Shown one piece after another: positions 1-8,656 of a stretch of DNA of 42,397 bases (positions are counted from its first letter, which is position 1; the number at the start of each line of letters is the position of its first letter). Source of the DNA: Bacteroidales bacterium (lineage in GTDB: Bacteria > Bacteroidota > Bacteroidia > Bacteroidales > UBA3824). Under the pieces are notes generated by a model. That model was not told the DNA's origin, searched no databases, and was given only the letters and a program-made list of their open reading frames with translations. Both the position numbers and the translations under genes were made by a program. The stretch lies in contig JAFPYT010000379.1 in the NCBI GenBank assembly GCA_017394445.1, positions 1-42,397 of the forward strand, written 5' to 3'.

Positions 1-26
1 CTATTATTATATCCTAATTTTTTATC

Positions 27-54
27 ACGGATTCGGTTTCTTTTCTAAATCCGT
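27..54. terminator. Inverted repeat, possible terminator or leader hairpin
   Basis: ACGGATT (27-33) and AATCCGT (48-54) form a 7-bp stem with a 14-base loop. T-rich runs lie on both sides. It could terminate a gene from the left edge, or be a hairpin in the leftward leader starting near 290. Confidence 0.3.
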
Positions 55-293
55 AATTTTTTACGTTCTCGTTTTCGATAGGTTTCTTATTTTTGTAATA
101 CTTAATCATTTGTTAAGTAATTCACCTTTCGTAAACGATTAATAAATGTATTTTTAACACTTATTATTTTCACTTCGAAACACTTGGTTTTTACGGAGAT
201 AAATCGTTTTGTTCAAAGAACGTCGTTTGTTTGTTTTTCCTCTGCTTTTTCTCTTATCGATTATCGCATCGGATTTCCTTTTGTTTTACGGTG

Positions 294-323
294 CAAAGAT
301 ACGGCACATTTTTTACCTCGCAA
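294..323 (-). promoter_or_regulatory. Leftward Bacteroidetes-type promoter
   Basis: On the minus strand, TATCTTTG (294-301) matches the -7 consensus TAnnTTTG. TTG (321-323) lies 19 bases upstream as the -33 element. It drives transcription off the left edge; no start codon of a plausible gene follows within the window. Confidence 0.6.
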
Positions 324-397
324 TAAAAAACCGTTTAATTTTTTTTTAATTAATGATGAACCAAAAGTATTATAAGATAATATAAGATTAAAAACAT

Positions 398-428
398 TTG
401 CTTTTTTGCCTAATATGCAGTAACTTTG
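398..428 (+). promoter_or_regulatory. Promoter of the 449 lipoprotein gene
   Basis: TTG at 398-400, a 20-base spacer and TAACTTTG at 421-428 match the Bacteroidetes TTTG/TAnnTTTG promoter. The start codon at 449 follows 20 bases after the -7 box. This supports 449 over the upstream in-frame ATG at 398, which lies inside the promoter. Confidence 0.75.
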
Positions 429-448
429 CCGTATTAAATAACAACATT

Positions 449-1015
449 ATGAAGAAGAAATTATTTATAGTATGCTCTGCTGCCTGCACAATGGCTTTCG
501 GGTCGTGCGGGCTTTCGGTGGGCGAAAAAGAGATTGCCGCTGCCGATTCGCTGTTAACTTCTTTGGCCGAGGTCTACACAGTAGATTTCGATACAAAAGG
601 TCCCGATGACATCACCAAAATTGATTACGCCGTATTGCATTTATATAAGGTGTGTCCCGAAAAATTTCAAGAGGGTCGCAAATCATACCTTGTAAAAATC
701 GACAAAGAATCGGTTGCCGCAGCCGCACAGAATGTGTTTGTATCGCCGATAAAGGAGCATCAGAGCACCAACGAGGTGGATTTTGCCGATGGATTTTACG
801 AAATACGCCGTCCTGCCAATAGCGAAGAGTTTCTCTATTGCAAAACCGAGGGCGAGGGTGTGGTTTCGGGCGACACCTTAATTATAAATGCGGGTGTTTA
901 TTCTGGCAAAAACGACGCTCCTCGCACAGAAGCTTCGCTTTACAAAAAGATGAATACCAAAATCATCTTCAAAGACGGCGCTATTAAGGTGGCTGAATAT
1001 CAGGAATCTCATTAA
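449..1015 (+). CDS. Small hypothetical lipoprotein
   Basis: This 188-residue protein starts with MKKKLFIVCSAACTMAFGSC, a lipoprotein signal peptide with a lipobox ending in FGSC, so it should be acylated on that Cys and anchored in the cell envelope. The rest is soluble and acidic, with no domain I recognise. The start at 449 was chosen because the longer frame from 398 would begin inside the promoter and place 17 extra residues before an excellent signal peptide. It converges on the metallo-hydrolase gene and the two stop codons overlap by four bases. Function unknown. Confidence 0.8.
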   Translation: MKKKLFIVCSAACTMAFGSCGLSVGEKEIAAADSLLTSLAEVYTVDFDTKGPDDITKIDYAVLHLYKVCPEKFQEGRKSYLVKIDKESVAAAAQNVFVSPIKEHQSTNEVDFADGFYEIRRPANSEEFLYCKTEGEGVVSGDTLIINAGVYSGKNDAPRTEASLYKKMNTKIIFKDGAIKVAEYQESH

Positions 1016-1773
1016 AACTCTATACTGAGACCATCGTAAGCCAAATGAACGCCTTTGTGGAGTGATGCGTCCGTTTCAGCGTGAAATCCCATTTCGTGAC
1101 CTATGTGTGTGATGTAGGCATTTTGGGGCTTAACCTTTTTTATAACTTCGAGAGCCTCGGGCAGCGAAAAGTGGGAGAGGTGAGAGGTTTTGCGTAATGC
1201 ATTGATAACAAGAATTTTTGTGCCTCTTATCTTGTCTAATTCGCACTCCTCGATATGGCTTGCGTCGGTGATATAGGTAAAATCTTTGATGCGGAATCCG
1301 AGCACTGGCAGTTTGTAGTGCATTACATTAATAGGTGTAACGGTTAATCCAAGCACATCAAATGGGTCGTCGCCCACGTTGTGGAGTTCAATGTCGGGAA
1401 CGCCCGGATAGCGCGGCTCGCCAAAACAATAATAATAGTCGCGCTTGATACTGTCAACGGTGATATAGTTGGCATAAACGGGCATGGCGCAACGCTGCAT
1501 ATAATTAAAGGTGCGGATGTCGTCTAATCCAGCAAGATGGTCGCGGTGTTGGTGGGTAATCAAAATAGCGTCCACACGGCTGATGTGGTTGTTGAGCAGT
1601 TGCGTGCGAAAATCGGGACCGGTATCTATAACAATATTTTTGCCGTCCACTTCTATCATAGCCGAACTACGCATACGTTTGTCGCGCACATCGGTAGAAG
1701 CGCACACGCTGCACGGGCATCCAACAATCGGCACGCCCAACGAAGTTCCCGTTCCAAGAAAAGTTAGTTTCAC
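1012..1773 (-). CDS. PhnP-like metallo-beta-lactamase-fold hydrolase
   Basis: A 253-residue cytoplasmic hydrolase of the MBL-fold family that includes phosphoribosyl cyclic phosphate phosphodiesterase (PhnP). Visible signs are the opening KLTFLGTGTSLGVP strand, a Cys cluster GCPCSVC that binds an extra zinc in PhnP-type enzymes, the metal motif HQHRDH near residue 73, an ITDASH segment, and a C-terminal HIGHEMG. I start it at GTG 1773, because the family begins with this strand and upstream codons (ATG 1821, 1908) overlap the promoter or the neighbouring gene. PhnP proper degrades phosphonate intermediates, but no phn genes are nearby, so the substrate here is uncertain; a general phosphodiesterase role is a safe reading. 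Confidence 0.8.
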   Translation of the reverse strand: MKLTFLGTGTSLGVPIVGCPCSVCASTDVRDKRMRSSAMIEVDGKNIVIDTGPDFRTQLLNNHISRVDAILITHQHRDHLAGLDDIRTFNYMQRCAMPVYANYITVDSIKRDYYYCFGEPRYPGVPDIELHNVGDDPFDVLGLTVTPINVMHYKLPVLGFRIKDFTYITDASHIEECELDKIRGTKILVINALRKTSHLSHFSLPEALEVIKKVKPQNAYITHIGHEMGFHAETDASLHKGVHLAYDGLSIEF

Positions 1774-1798
1774 TATTATATAAAGTGTATTTGTGGCG

Positions 1799-1806
1799 CA
1801 AAAATA
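1799..1806 (-). promoter_or_regulatory. -7 box for the metallo-hydrolase gene
   Basis: The minus strand reads TATTTTTG here, matching TAnnTTTG, 25 bases before the GTG start at 1773. No clear -33 TTG is visible at the expected distance. Confidence 0.5.
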
Positions 1807-1813
1807 CAAAAAT

Positions 1814-1845
1814 TTTGGCATTGTAATAAAAAAAGAGTAATTTTG
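1814..1845 (+). promoter_or_regulatory. Promoter of the 1868 gene
   Basis: TTTG (1814-1817), 20 bases, then TAATTTTG (1838-1845) match the Bacteroidetes promoter. The ATG at 1868 follows 22 bases later. It lies back to back with the metallo-hydrolase promoter, so the two genes are divergently transcribed from about 60 bases. Confidence 0.7.
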
Positions 1846-1867
1846 CGGCATTAAAAACACATTATCA

Positions 1868-2320
1868 ATGCCCACAGCACAAGAAATAAAAGATACTATT
1901 GAGCGCAACCGCGCCGAAATTTACAAAAAAGACTACACCTTTTTTGAGGTAGACACCTTTGTGAAATGCGTTGGTTATGTAGAAAAAGAATCCGTATCGT
2001 GTAATGAGTGCCGTGCCTTGCTGTCGGATATGGCAGATATAGCCGAACGTTATCCGCAAATGCTAAACAGTGGGAGCAAGGGACGCGCTGAGTTTCAGGA
2101 ACATATTTCGCAATACGAGTTTCACCTGAAAGATGCACACGGCTACCGGCGCAAAGGAATTTATATGCCGTTGTACACGATGGCGGGCTTGGCAGTGGGC
2201 GCACTTGCAGGATGGATTTCGGGATTTTATCTTATTTCTATGGCATCAGGAATGATTTTGGGCTACATAATAGGATCTGCTCTCGACCGTAAAACATCGC
2301 GCACCGGCAAAACGCTTTAA
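1868..2320 (+). CDS. Small protein with C-terminal membrane hairpin
   Basis: A 150-residue protein. Residues 1 to about 95 are soluble and charged, with a CNEC pair. Residues about 96-140 form two Gly-rich hydrophobic segments (GLAVGALAGWISGFYLI and SGMILGYIIGSAL) separated by a very short turn, like a glycine-zipper membrane hairpin, followed by a basic tail. It probably sits in the inner membrane with its N-terminal part in the cytoplasm. It has its own canonical promoter. I do not recognise the family, and the neighbours do not indicate a function. Confidence 0.75.
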   Translation: MPTAQEIKDTIERNRAEIYKKDYTFFEVDTFVKCVGYVEKESVSCNECRALLSDMADIAERYPQMLNSGSKGRAEFQEHISQYEFHLKDAHGYRRKGIYMPLYTMAGLAVGALAGWISGFYLISMASGMILGYIIGSALDRKTSRTGKTL

Positions 2321-2376
2321 TAAGTTGAAATCAAAAAAAAATATTGAAAATTTATTTGCAAAAAAAATCAAAAAGA

Positions 2377-2409
2377 TTTTGTACTAATCAAAAAATAGTA
2401 CTAACTTTG
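2377..2409 (+). promoter_or_regulatory. Strong promoter of the TPR lipoprotein gene
   Basis: TTTTG (2377-2381), a 20-base spacer and TAACTTTG (2402-2409) give a near-perfect Bacteroidetes promoter. The spacer and leader are very AT-rich, which fits a highly expressed gene. The ATG is at 2449. Confidence 0.8.
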
Positions 2410-2448
2410 CGCTAATTAAAATTTAAAAATTAATATAAATTAATAATT

Positions 2449-4218
2449 ATGAAGAAAGTAACTGTTAACTATCTGGCATTGATGATAGCCACAGCCTTTG
2501 TTGCAACAGGCTGTAACGGTTTGAAGAAAATGGCTGATAACGCCAACACTATTCAAAGAAACATCCAACCCCAACCGTTGGAGATGCACGCAGGCAAAGT
2601 TCCCGTTAGCATTACGGTAACATTCCCCGCTAAATATTTTGACAAAAACGCCTACTTGATCTGCACACCCTCATTGAGCTCTGCTACAGAATCTAAGGAA
2701 GTTAAATTCAAGAGCACCACTCTTCAGGGCGAGAAAGTTAAGGACAACAATCCTACTATCAAGTACAAAACAGGCGGTTCTTACACCTACAAAGACACTA
2801 TCGATTACGATCCTGCCTTCAAAAAATCTGATTTGATGCTCTCTTTCAAAGCTACTAAGAATGGCGAGTCTGTAGACGTTACATCGTTCAAAATTGGCGA
2901 CGGTGTTATCGTAACTCCTCTCTTGGTTGAAGAAGGCCTCAAAGTTGACAACGGCGGCGAAGCTGGAAAAGGTCGTACAATCGACGCAAAAGTTCCAAAG
3001 CCAACCAGCAGCGAAACTTCAAAAGACCTCACAGTTTACTTCCCCATGCAGAAGTCTGATATGACCGCTGCTGAGCAGAAGAAAAACGACGTTAAAGCAT
3101 TCGTTCAAGCTGTAACTGAAGTTGCTAACGATGCTAACACCGAGCTCAAATCTATCCAAGTAGCTTCTTACGCTTCTCCTGATGGTCCTGAGGATATGAA
3201 CTCTAACCTCGTTGAAGGTCGTGGTAAAAACTCGGTTAACTTCGTTAAAAATCAGTTGAAGAAAGTTGAAGGCACACAAAACGATAACTTCGTTCAGCGT
3301 CAAACAACTCAGGCTGAGGACTGGGACGGCTTCCGCAAAGCTACTGAAAACAGCGATCTTAAAGATAAAGCCCTTATCCTTCGTGTTCTCTCTATGTACT
3401 CTGATCCTACCGTTCGTGAACGTGAGATTAAGAACATTTCTGAGGCTTACACCGAACTCAAGAGCGACATTCTTCCCAAACTTCGTCGTGCTGAAATCAA
3501 GGCTATCTGCCAATCAGCTGAAAAATCTGAAGACGAAATCGTAAAACTCGCAGGTTCTAAACCCGACGAACTTACTCAAGAAGAAGCTCTCTACGCTTCT
3601 ACAAGCAAACAAGCTGACCTTGACACCAAAATCAACGTTCTTGAAAACTACGTAAATCGTTTCCCCAACGATTGGAGAGGTTTCAACAACCTTGGCAACG
3701 CTTACATCGCTAAGAACGAACTTGGCAAAGCTCAGACAAATCTTGACAAAGCTCTCGACCTCAACAGCAACGAAGGCGCTATCTACAACAACCTTGGCGT
3801 TCTTGCTCTTGCTAACGGCGACGAAGAGAAAGCTAAAGAGTACTTCACAAAAGCTAAAAACATGGGTGGCAGCGAAGAAGCTGGTTACAACCTCGGTGTT
3901 CTCAACATCAAGAATGCTGAATATCCTCAAGCTGTAAGCAACTTTGGTTCTACTCCTACTTTCAACAAAGCTCTTGCTGAACTTCTCAACAAAAACAACG
4001 GCGGTGCTAAATCTACTATCAATAGCGTAGACAGCGACGAAGCTGCTGTTGACTACCTCAAAGCAGTTATCGCTGCTAAAAACGGTAGCAAAGACGAGGC
4101 TATCTCTAACCTCAAAGAGGCTTGCAAGAAAGACTCTGCTTGGAAAGATTACGCTAAAACCGACGAAGAATTCCTCCAATTCTTCGAGGACGACGCTTTC
4201 AAATCAGTTGTTGAATAA
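2449..4218 (+). CDS. OmpA-like/TPR outer-membrane lipoprotein
   Basis: A 589-residue lipoprotein (lipobox VATGC near residue 22) of a type I recall as widespread in Bacteroidales. Its N-terminal beta-rich region carries PQPLEMHAGKVPVSITVTFP. The centre has an OmpA-like helix-strand segment (IQVASYASPDGPEDMN near residue 240, followed by a run resembling the OmpA/MotB peptidoglycan-binding fold). The C-terminal third has at least two to three TPR units (FNNLGNAYIAKNELGKAQTN, YNNLGVLALANGDEEKAKEY). It probably acts as an abundant periplasm-facing envelope scaffold. Codon use is extremely biased (GCT, GTT, CTC/CTT, AAC, GAC), unlike its neighbours, which suggests high expression and also explains the long antisense open frames. 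Exact role unknown. Confidence 0.85.
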   Translation: MKKVTVNYLALMIATAFVATGCNGLKKMADNANTIQRNIQPQPLEMHAGKVPVSITVTFPAKYFDKNAYLICTPSLSSATESKEVKFKSTTLQGEKVKDNNPTIKYKTGGSYTYKDTIDYDPAFKKSDLMLSFKATKNGESVDVTSFKIGDGVIVTPLLVEEGLKVDNGGEAGKGRTIDAKVPKPTSSETSKDLTVYFPMQKSDMTAAEQKKNDVKAFVQAVTEVANDANTELKSIQVASYASPDGPEDMNSNLVEGRGKNSVNFVKNQLKKVEGTQNDNFVQRQTTQAEDWDGFRKATENSDLKDKALILRVLSMYSDPTVREREIKNISEAYTELKSDILPKLRRAEIKAICQSAEKSEDEIVKLAGSKPDELTQEEALYASTSKQADLDTKINVLENYVNRFPNDWRGFNNLGNAYIAKNELGKAQTNLDKALDLNSNEGAIYNNLGVLALANGDEEKAKEYFTKAKNMGGSEEAGYNLGVLNIKNAEYPQAVSNFGSTPTFNKALAELLNKNNGGAKSTINSVDSDEAAVDYLKAVIAAKNGSKDEAISNLKEACKKDSAWKDYAKTDEEFLQFFEDDAFKSVVE

Positions 4219-4240
4219 TAACTCTTGAACCCCATTATAA

Positions 4241-4273
4241 AAAAGCCTGCACAATGCGTGCAGGCTTTTTTTG
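4241..4273. terminator. Rho-independent terminator, bidirectional
   Basis: GCCTGCAC (4245-4252) pairs with GTGCAGGC (4258-4265) around a 5-base loop. The stem is flanked by an A-run and a T-run, so it can stop transcription from the TPR gene and from the opposite side. Confidence 0.9.
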
Positions 4274-4339
4274 TTTGTATCGTTTGTATTATATGGGTAT
4301 GTGAAATTACTTGAAATACTGTAAAATATCTATATAAAA

Positions 4340-4370
4340 AATCCCCTCCGGTGTTATTCCAGAGGGGATT
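4340..4370. terminator. Second rho-independent terminator, bidirectional
   Basis: AATCCCCTC (4340-4348) and GAGGGGATT (4362-4370) form a perfect 9-bp stem with a 13-base loop. The minus-strand side is followed by TTTTTATATAG, so it mainly ends the glycogen gene transcript. With the preceding hairpin it insulates two convergent genes. Confidence 0.85.
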
Positions 4371-4402
4371 CTTTTATTATTTGACTACTTGTTGGTTAGT
4401 TA

Positions 4403-7400
4403 TTACAACCACTTAACAAGAGCAAAATCGCAGCGGTGCGAGAGGTTTTTGTTCTTGGGGTAGAGACGGAAACCGTAGTTGAAGTTGCCGGGTTTTACAG
4501 GTATCATTTCGATGCTGTAGTGAGTAAAGCGGCCGGCGTGTTTCTGCATTGTGAGCGGTTTTACAGCGAGTATTTTGGTGCTGCCGTCTTGTGCCGATTC
4601 GGTAACCACCATTTCGATTTCTACTTCGTCGGGGCTGAGTGCGCCAAGGTCTACAACTACTTCGCCGAAGTATTCCTCACCCATGTACAACGGGTCTCGT
4701 ACAATGTCGCAGAAGTTGAGTTTTTCGATTACAATCTTGTCCCAGTTTGCCATTATCTTGTGTTTCCAAGCAGCAAGTTCACGGGCAATTGCGTAGTCGT
4801 TAGCGTTTACCTTTTCGCTTGTTTTAGCAAGTTTGTTGTAGTAACGCTCGTAGTAATCGTCGAGCTGACGTTTCATTGTAAAGTTAGGAGCGATATGTCC
4901 GATAGAGTTCTTGATAACGCTTACCCATTGCTCGGGAACGCCTTTGGCATTGCGTGTGTAGAATTTCGGGCAGATGTCCTCGATAATTGTGCGGTAAATT
5001 GTTGCGGCGTCGAGTTCGTTTTGGAAGTTTTGTTCCTGATAACTACGCTCTTGCGGCAAGCACCAGCCACCGTCGGGACGATAGCCTTCTACCCACCATC
5101 CGTCGAGCACTGAGAAGTGGATTGCACCGTTCATTACGGCTTTCATACCAGATGTACCTGATGCTTCGAGAGGACGTGTAGGTGTGTTCAACCAAATGTC
5201 TACGCCCGAAACAAGACGTTTTGCAAGCGAGATGTCGTAATCTTCCAAGAAGAGAATCTTGCCGATAAACTCAGGACGTTTTGCATATTCGGTGATCTGC
5301 TTGATAATGCCTTGTCCACCACCGTCGGCGGGGTGAGCTTTACCAGCGAATATGAATTGTACAGGACGGTCGGCGTTGTTGACAATCTTAGAGAGCATTT
5401 CTAAGTTGGTGAACAAGAGGTTGCCACGTTTGTATGTAGCAAAACGACGAGCAAAACCAATTGTCAATGCGTTTTCGTTGAGGTTGTCTTTAATCTTAAC
5501 CAACTGGGTGGGGTCTTCGCGACGACGAATCCAGTCGTAATCAAGACGTTTCTTGATATAGTCGATAAGGTCTTTACGTTTTTTCTGACGCATTTTCCAG
5601 ATTTCGGCATCGTCTACTTTCTGAATAGCGTTCCAGATAGATTCGTTGCTCTGGTCTTTGAGGAACTTCTTGTCGAAGGTTTTTTCGTAGAATTTCTGCC
5701 AGTCTTTGTCTGCCCAAGTGGGATAGTGTACACCGTTGGTAACGTATCCGATGTTGAGTTCTTGCGGATAATAGCCGTCCCACATATAGTTAAACATATT
5801 TTTGGTAACTTCGCCGTGGAGCATTGAAACGCCGTTGACCTCTTGTGAGAGTTTGCAAGCAAGATAAGAGAAGTTGAACTCTTGACCGTGGTCGTCAACA
5901 TTAGGTTTGCCAAGTGCGAGGAAGTCTTTCCACGACATATTCAAGCGCTCGGGATAGTGACCCATATAGGTAAGAATCATATCCTCGGGGAAAGAGTCGT
6001 GTCCTGCAGGTACGGGTGTGTGTGTGGTGTACAATGTAGATGCACGAACAATCTCCAATGCCTCGGTGTATGTGAAGTTGTGCTCCTGAATCAAGTTGTT
6101 GAGGCGTTCGATACCCATAAGGGCAGCGTGACCTTCGTTCATATGGTAAACCTGTTTGGTTATGCCGAGTTTTTTGAGTGCGCGGATACCGCCAACGCCA
6201 AGAAGCATCTCTTGTTTCAAGCGGTTTTCGCGGTCGCCACCGTAAAGGTGGTGAGTTACCCAGCGGTCTTCGTCCCAGTTGCCTTCAAAGTCGGTGTCGA
6301 GCAAGTAGAGGTCGATACGGCCAACAGCAGCCTTCCAAACTTTAGCGCGGAGTTTACGTCCGGGGAATGCAACTTGGATTTCCATCTGTTCGCCGTCTTG
6401 GTCTTTAACAGCAGTGATGGGCAGCATACGGAAGTCCTGAGGAACGTCTTCGGCAATTTGGTCACCGTGTACCGACAATCTCTGGCGGAAATATCCGTAG
6501 CGGTAGAGCAAGCCAACAGCGCACATATCCACATTGCAGTCTGATGCCTCTTTGAGGTAGTCGCCTGCGAGGATGCCGAGGCCGCCTGAGAAAATTTTGA
6601 GCGAGTCGTTGATACCGTACTCCATGCAGAAGTATGCTACGCTCGGGCCTTTGGCGTTTTTCTTGTCGTCCATGTAGGCACGGAATTTTGCGTAAACGGC
6701 TTCATATTTAGCAAGGAAGTCGGGGTCGTTTTCTAATACTGTAAGACGGTTGAAATCTACCATACGGAGCAACGAAATGGGGTTGCGTCCGCTCTTTTCC
6801 CAAAGGCCGTCTTCGCCAATGGTTTGCCAAAGTTCTTCGGCTTCGTAGTTCCAGCACCACCAGAGGTTGTAAGACATCTCTTCCAAGCCTTTAAATTTGC
6901 CTGAGAGGTTGGGCTGAACCTGAATGTTTCTCCAAATTGGTTTGTTCACTTTTATTTCTTTTATGTTATACGGTTCTGATGAATATTTTGAAAAGTCGGC
7001 ATTGTCGACACGAGGTTTGGATCTCTCCATTGCGACGGCGTATGCCTTGATATAGAATTTGTTAAGGTTTTTCCAAAGAAACTGCTGCGATAGCTGATAT
7101 GCTGCCTTGCGGTTTTTCTCGGCTGTGGCTTTGTCGGCTGACACATACTCAACTACTGAGTCGGCAAGTTTCTGGCATACCTCGTGATAGTTTTCGTCGG
7201 TGCGGTGAAGCACTGTAACGGGTTTAGAATCTTTTGGCATAATGCCTTCGGTGTATTTGCCGAAGCCTGCGAGGTCGGTGGTGATGGTGGGCACGCTGAA
7301 TGCGATGCTCTCCAGCGGCGTGTAGCCCCAAGGTTCGTAGTATGATGGGAATGCAGTAACGTCCATACCGATAAGCAAATCGTAGTAGGGAACGTTGAAA

Positions 7401-8656
7401 ATGCCGTCGTCGCCTTTGAGATACGAAGGAACAAAAATCAGTTTGATTTTGTTCTCAGGACTATTGTCTAAGCCGAGTTGTTTAGCACGGTTTACTATAG
7501 CGTCGTATTCTACGTGGTGAAGTCCGTGAGTAAGGTATTTGTTGTATTGGTCGTTGGTAACAGTTGCCGAATCGTCAGCGAGAGCTTTCTTGAGGTCTTC
7601 GCGGGCGCCGTAGTTGTTGGCGGGAACCATAATAAACGCCAAAAGGTCGTTTTTGAGTTTTCCACCGTCCTGAATGTTTTTCAGAGCGTCAAGGAATACG
7701 TCGATACCTTTGTTTCTGTATTCGTAGCGGCCGCTTGTGCCAAGAATCTTGGTGCTGTCGGTGAATTTCTGATTGAACATTTTGGATGCTACTTTGAGCA
7801 TAATGTCGCGGGCGGCTTTGCGTTTTTTGTCGAACACAGTGCCTTTGGGAACGAAGTCGTCTTCAAATCCGTTTGGCGTTACGATGTCAACCTTGCGCTC
7901 TGTAAACTGCAAACATTCCTGAGCGGTAATGTCGCTAACTGTGGTGTATCCGTCGGCGGTGAGGGCTGAGAGTTTTTCGCAGCTCTGCTTTGCCACCATA
8001 CCAAGCTGACGTGCTTTCTCGTCGCCGTTGTATGATTTGAGCGGACCGTATAGCGGCTGACCGTTGCCAGCGATGCTGCGGCCTATCGAAGTGGCGTGAG
8101 TGGTGAATACCGACGCAATTTCGGGTGCGTATTTTTCAATGTAGAGAATGCCAGCGCCGGTCATCCATTCGTGGAAATGGGCGATAACGCGGTCTTCGGG
8201 TTTGAGGTTGTATGCGCAGAAGCTTTCGATAACCTGACCGGCTGTGTATCCGAAAATTACCGGCTCGATATATCCCCAGTCGCCTGAGATAGAGTCGAGC
8301 TTGTAGGTCTCCCACAGTTCTGCAAAAATTTTGTCTTTCTTTGGAACGTTGGCCGAAAAGTCTACGAGGATAACGATAGGTTCGCCGATAATATTCCAAC
8401 GTCCGATTCTAACGCGCTGACCTTTGCGTTCGAGGGCGTGTTTCCAGTCGGAAAAAAGGGTTTTGTCTTCGCGGAATTCGGGGTTTTCCTCATTGTTTCG
8501 CCAGATATCGGGACCGAGCATAATCAGATGGTCGCCGAATTTTTCTTTCATAGTCTGCGCCTTGGTAGAAACGACGGTGTGGATGCCGCCAACCTTGTTG
8601 CAGACCTCCCAACTCGTTTCAAACACATAGTCGGGTGTCAGTTCTTTTGATGCCAT
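4403..8656 (-). CDS. Fused GT3 glycogen synthase and GT35 alpha-glucan phosphorylase
   Basis: A 1417-residue bifunctional glycogen enzyme. The first 550 or so residues match eukaryote-type GT3 glycogen synthase: FETSWEVCNKVGGIHTVV near the start, FTTHATSIGRSIAGNG near 190, and PSYYEPWGYTPLE near 440. This family transfers glucose from UDP-glucose. From about residue 575 a complete GT35 alpha-glucan phosphorylase follows, opening with the DUF3417-like EEMSYNLWWCWNYEAEELW segment and carrying the PLP-binding motif EASGTSGMKAVMNG near 1168; it releases glucose 1-phosphate. I start at 8656 (MASKELTPDY), because the 15 codons from 8701 are unlike the family. The two activities usually sit in separate proteins. 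It is expressed alone and ends in two terminators. Confidence 0.9.
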   Translation of the reverse strand: MASKELTPDYVFETSWEVCNKVGGIHTVVSTKAQTMKEKFGDHLIMLGPDIWRNNEENPEFREDKTLFSDWKHALERKGQRVRIGRWNIIGEPIVILVDFSANVPKKDKIFAELWETYKLDSISGDWGYIEPVIFGYTAGQVIESFCAYNLKPEDRVIAHFHEWMTGAGILYIEKYAPEIASVFTTHATSIGRSIAGNGQPLYGPLKSYNGDEKARQLGMVAKQSCEKLSALTADGYTTVSDITAQECLQFTERKVDIVTPNGFEDDFVPKGTVFDKKRKAARDIMLKVASKMFNQKFTDSTKILGTSGRYEYRNKGIDVFLDALKNIQDGGKLKNDLLAFIMVPANNYGAREDLKKALADDSATVTNDQYNKYLTHGLHHVEYDAIVNRAKQLGLDNSPENKIKLIFVPSYLKGDDGIFNVPYYDLLIGMDVTAFPSYYEPWGYTPLESIAFSVPTITTDLAGFGKYTEGIMPKDSKPVTVLHRTDENYHEVCQKLADSVVEYVSADKATAEKNRKAAYQLSQQFLWKNLNKFYIKAYAVAMERSKPRVDNADFSKYSSEPYNIKEIKVNKPIWRNIQVQPNLSGKFKGLEEMSYNLWWCWNYEAEELWQTIGEDGLWEKSGRNPISLLRMVDFNRLTVLENDPDFLAKYEAVYAKFRAYMDDKKNAKGPSVAYFCMEYGINDSLKIFSGGLGILAGDYLKEASDCNVDMCAVGLLYRYGYFRQRLSVHGDQIAEDVPQDFRMLPITAVKDQDGEQMEIQVAFPGRKLRAKVWKAAVGRIDLYLLDTDFEGNWDEDRWVTHHLYGGDRENRLKQEMLLGVGGIRALKKLGITKQVYHMNEGHAALMGIERLNNLIQEHNFTYTEALEIVRASTLYTTHTPVPAGHDSFPEDMILTYMGHYPERLNMSWKDFLALGKPNVDDHGQEFNFSYLACKLSQEVNGVSMLHGEVTKNMFNYMWDGYYPQELNIGYVTNGVHYPTWADKDWQKFYEKTFDKKFLKDQSNESIWNAIQKVDDAEIWKMRQKKRKDLIDYIKKRLDYDWIRRREDPTQLVKIKDNLNENALTIGFARRFATYKRGNLLFTNLEMLSKIVNNADRPVQFIFAGKAHPADGGGQGIIKQITEYAKRPEFIGKILFLEDYDISLAKRLVSGVDIWLNTPTRPLEASGTSGMKAVMNGAIHFSVLDGWWVEGYRPDGGWCLPQERSYQEQNFQNELDAATIYRTIIEDICPKFYTRNAKGVPEQWVSVIKNSIGHIAPNFTMKRQLDDYYERYYNKLAKTSEKVNANDYAIARELAAWKHKIMANWDKIVIEKLNFCDIVRDPLYMGEEYFGEVVVDLGALSPDEVEIEMVVTESAQDGSTKILAVKPLTMQKHAGRFTHYSIEMIPVKPGNFNYGFRLYPKNKNLSHRCDFALVKWL

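Larger units (their letters stand above)
1..448. other. AT-rich intergenic region with divergent promoters
   Basis: No convincing gene lies here. A 63-codon open frame at 184-375 has odd composition and no promoter or homology that I recognise. The stretch holds a leftward promoter (294-323), a rightward promoter (398-428), an inverted repeat at 27-54, and GTTCAAAGAAC at 211-221, which reads GTTCTTTGAAC on the minus strand and resembles the boxA-like element of Bacteroidales rRNA leaders. The leftward transcript would run about 290 bases to the edge without a gene, so it is either a long leader or a noncoding RNA. The rRNA idea is inference. Confidence 0.5.

Noticed and set aside
184..375. 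63-codon open frame on the plus strand
   Set aside because: It overlaps the leftward promoter, its composition is unlike neighbouring genes, and it shows no signal peptide, domain or promoter in the right place.
3514..4179. 221-codon open frame antisense to the TPR lipoprotein gene
   Set aside because: A by-product of the strong codon bias of the sense gene; its protein is low-complexity (F, V, S rich) and has no promoter.
4436..6544. Several long plus-strand frames (225 and 220 codons) within the glycogen enzyme gene
   Set aside because: They are shadows of a well-supported gene on the other strand and match no family.
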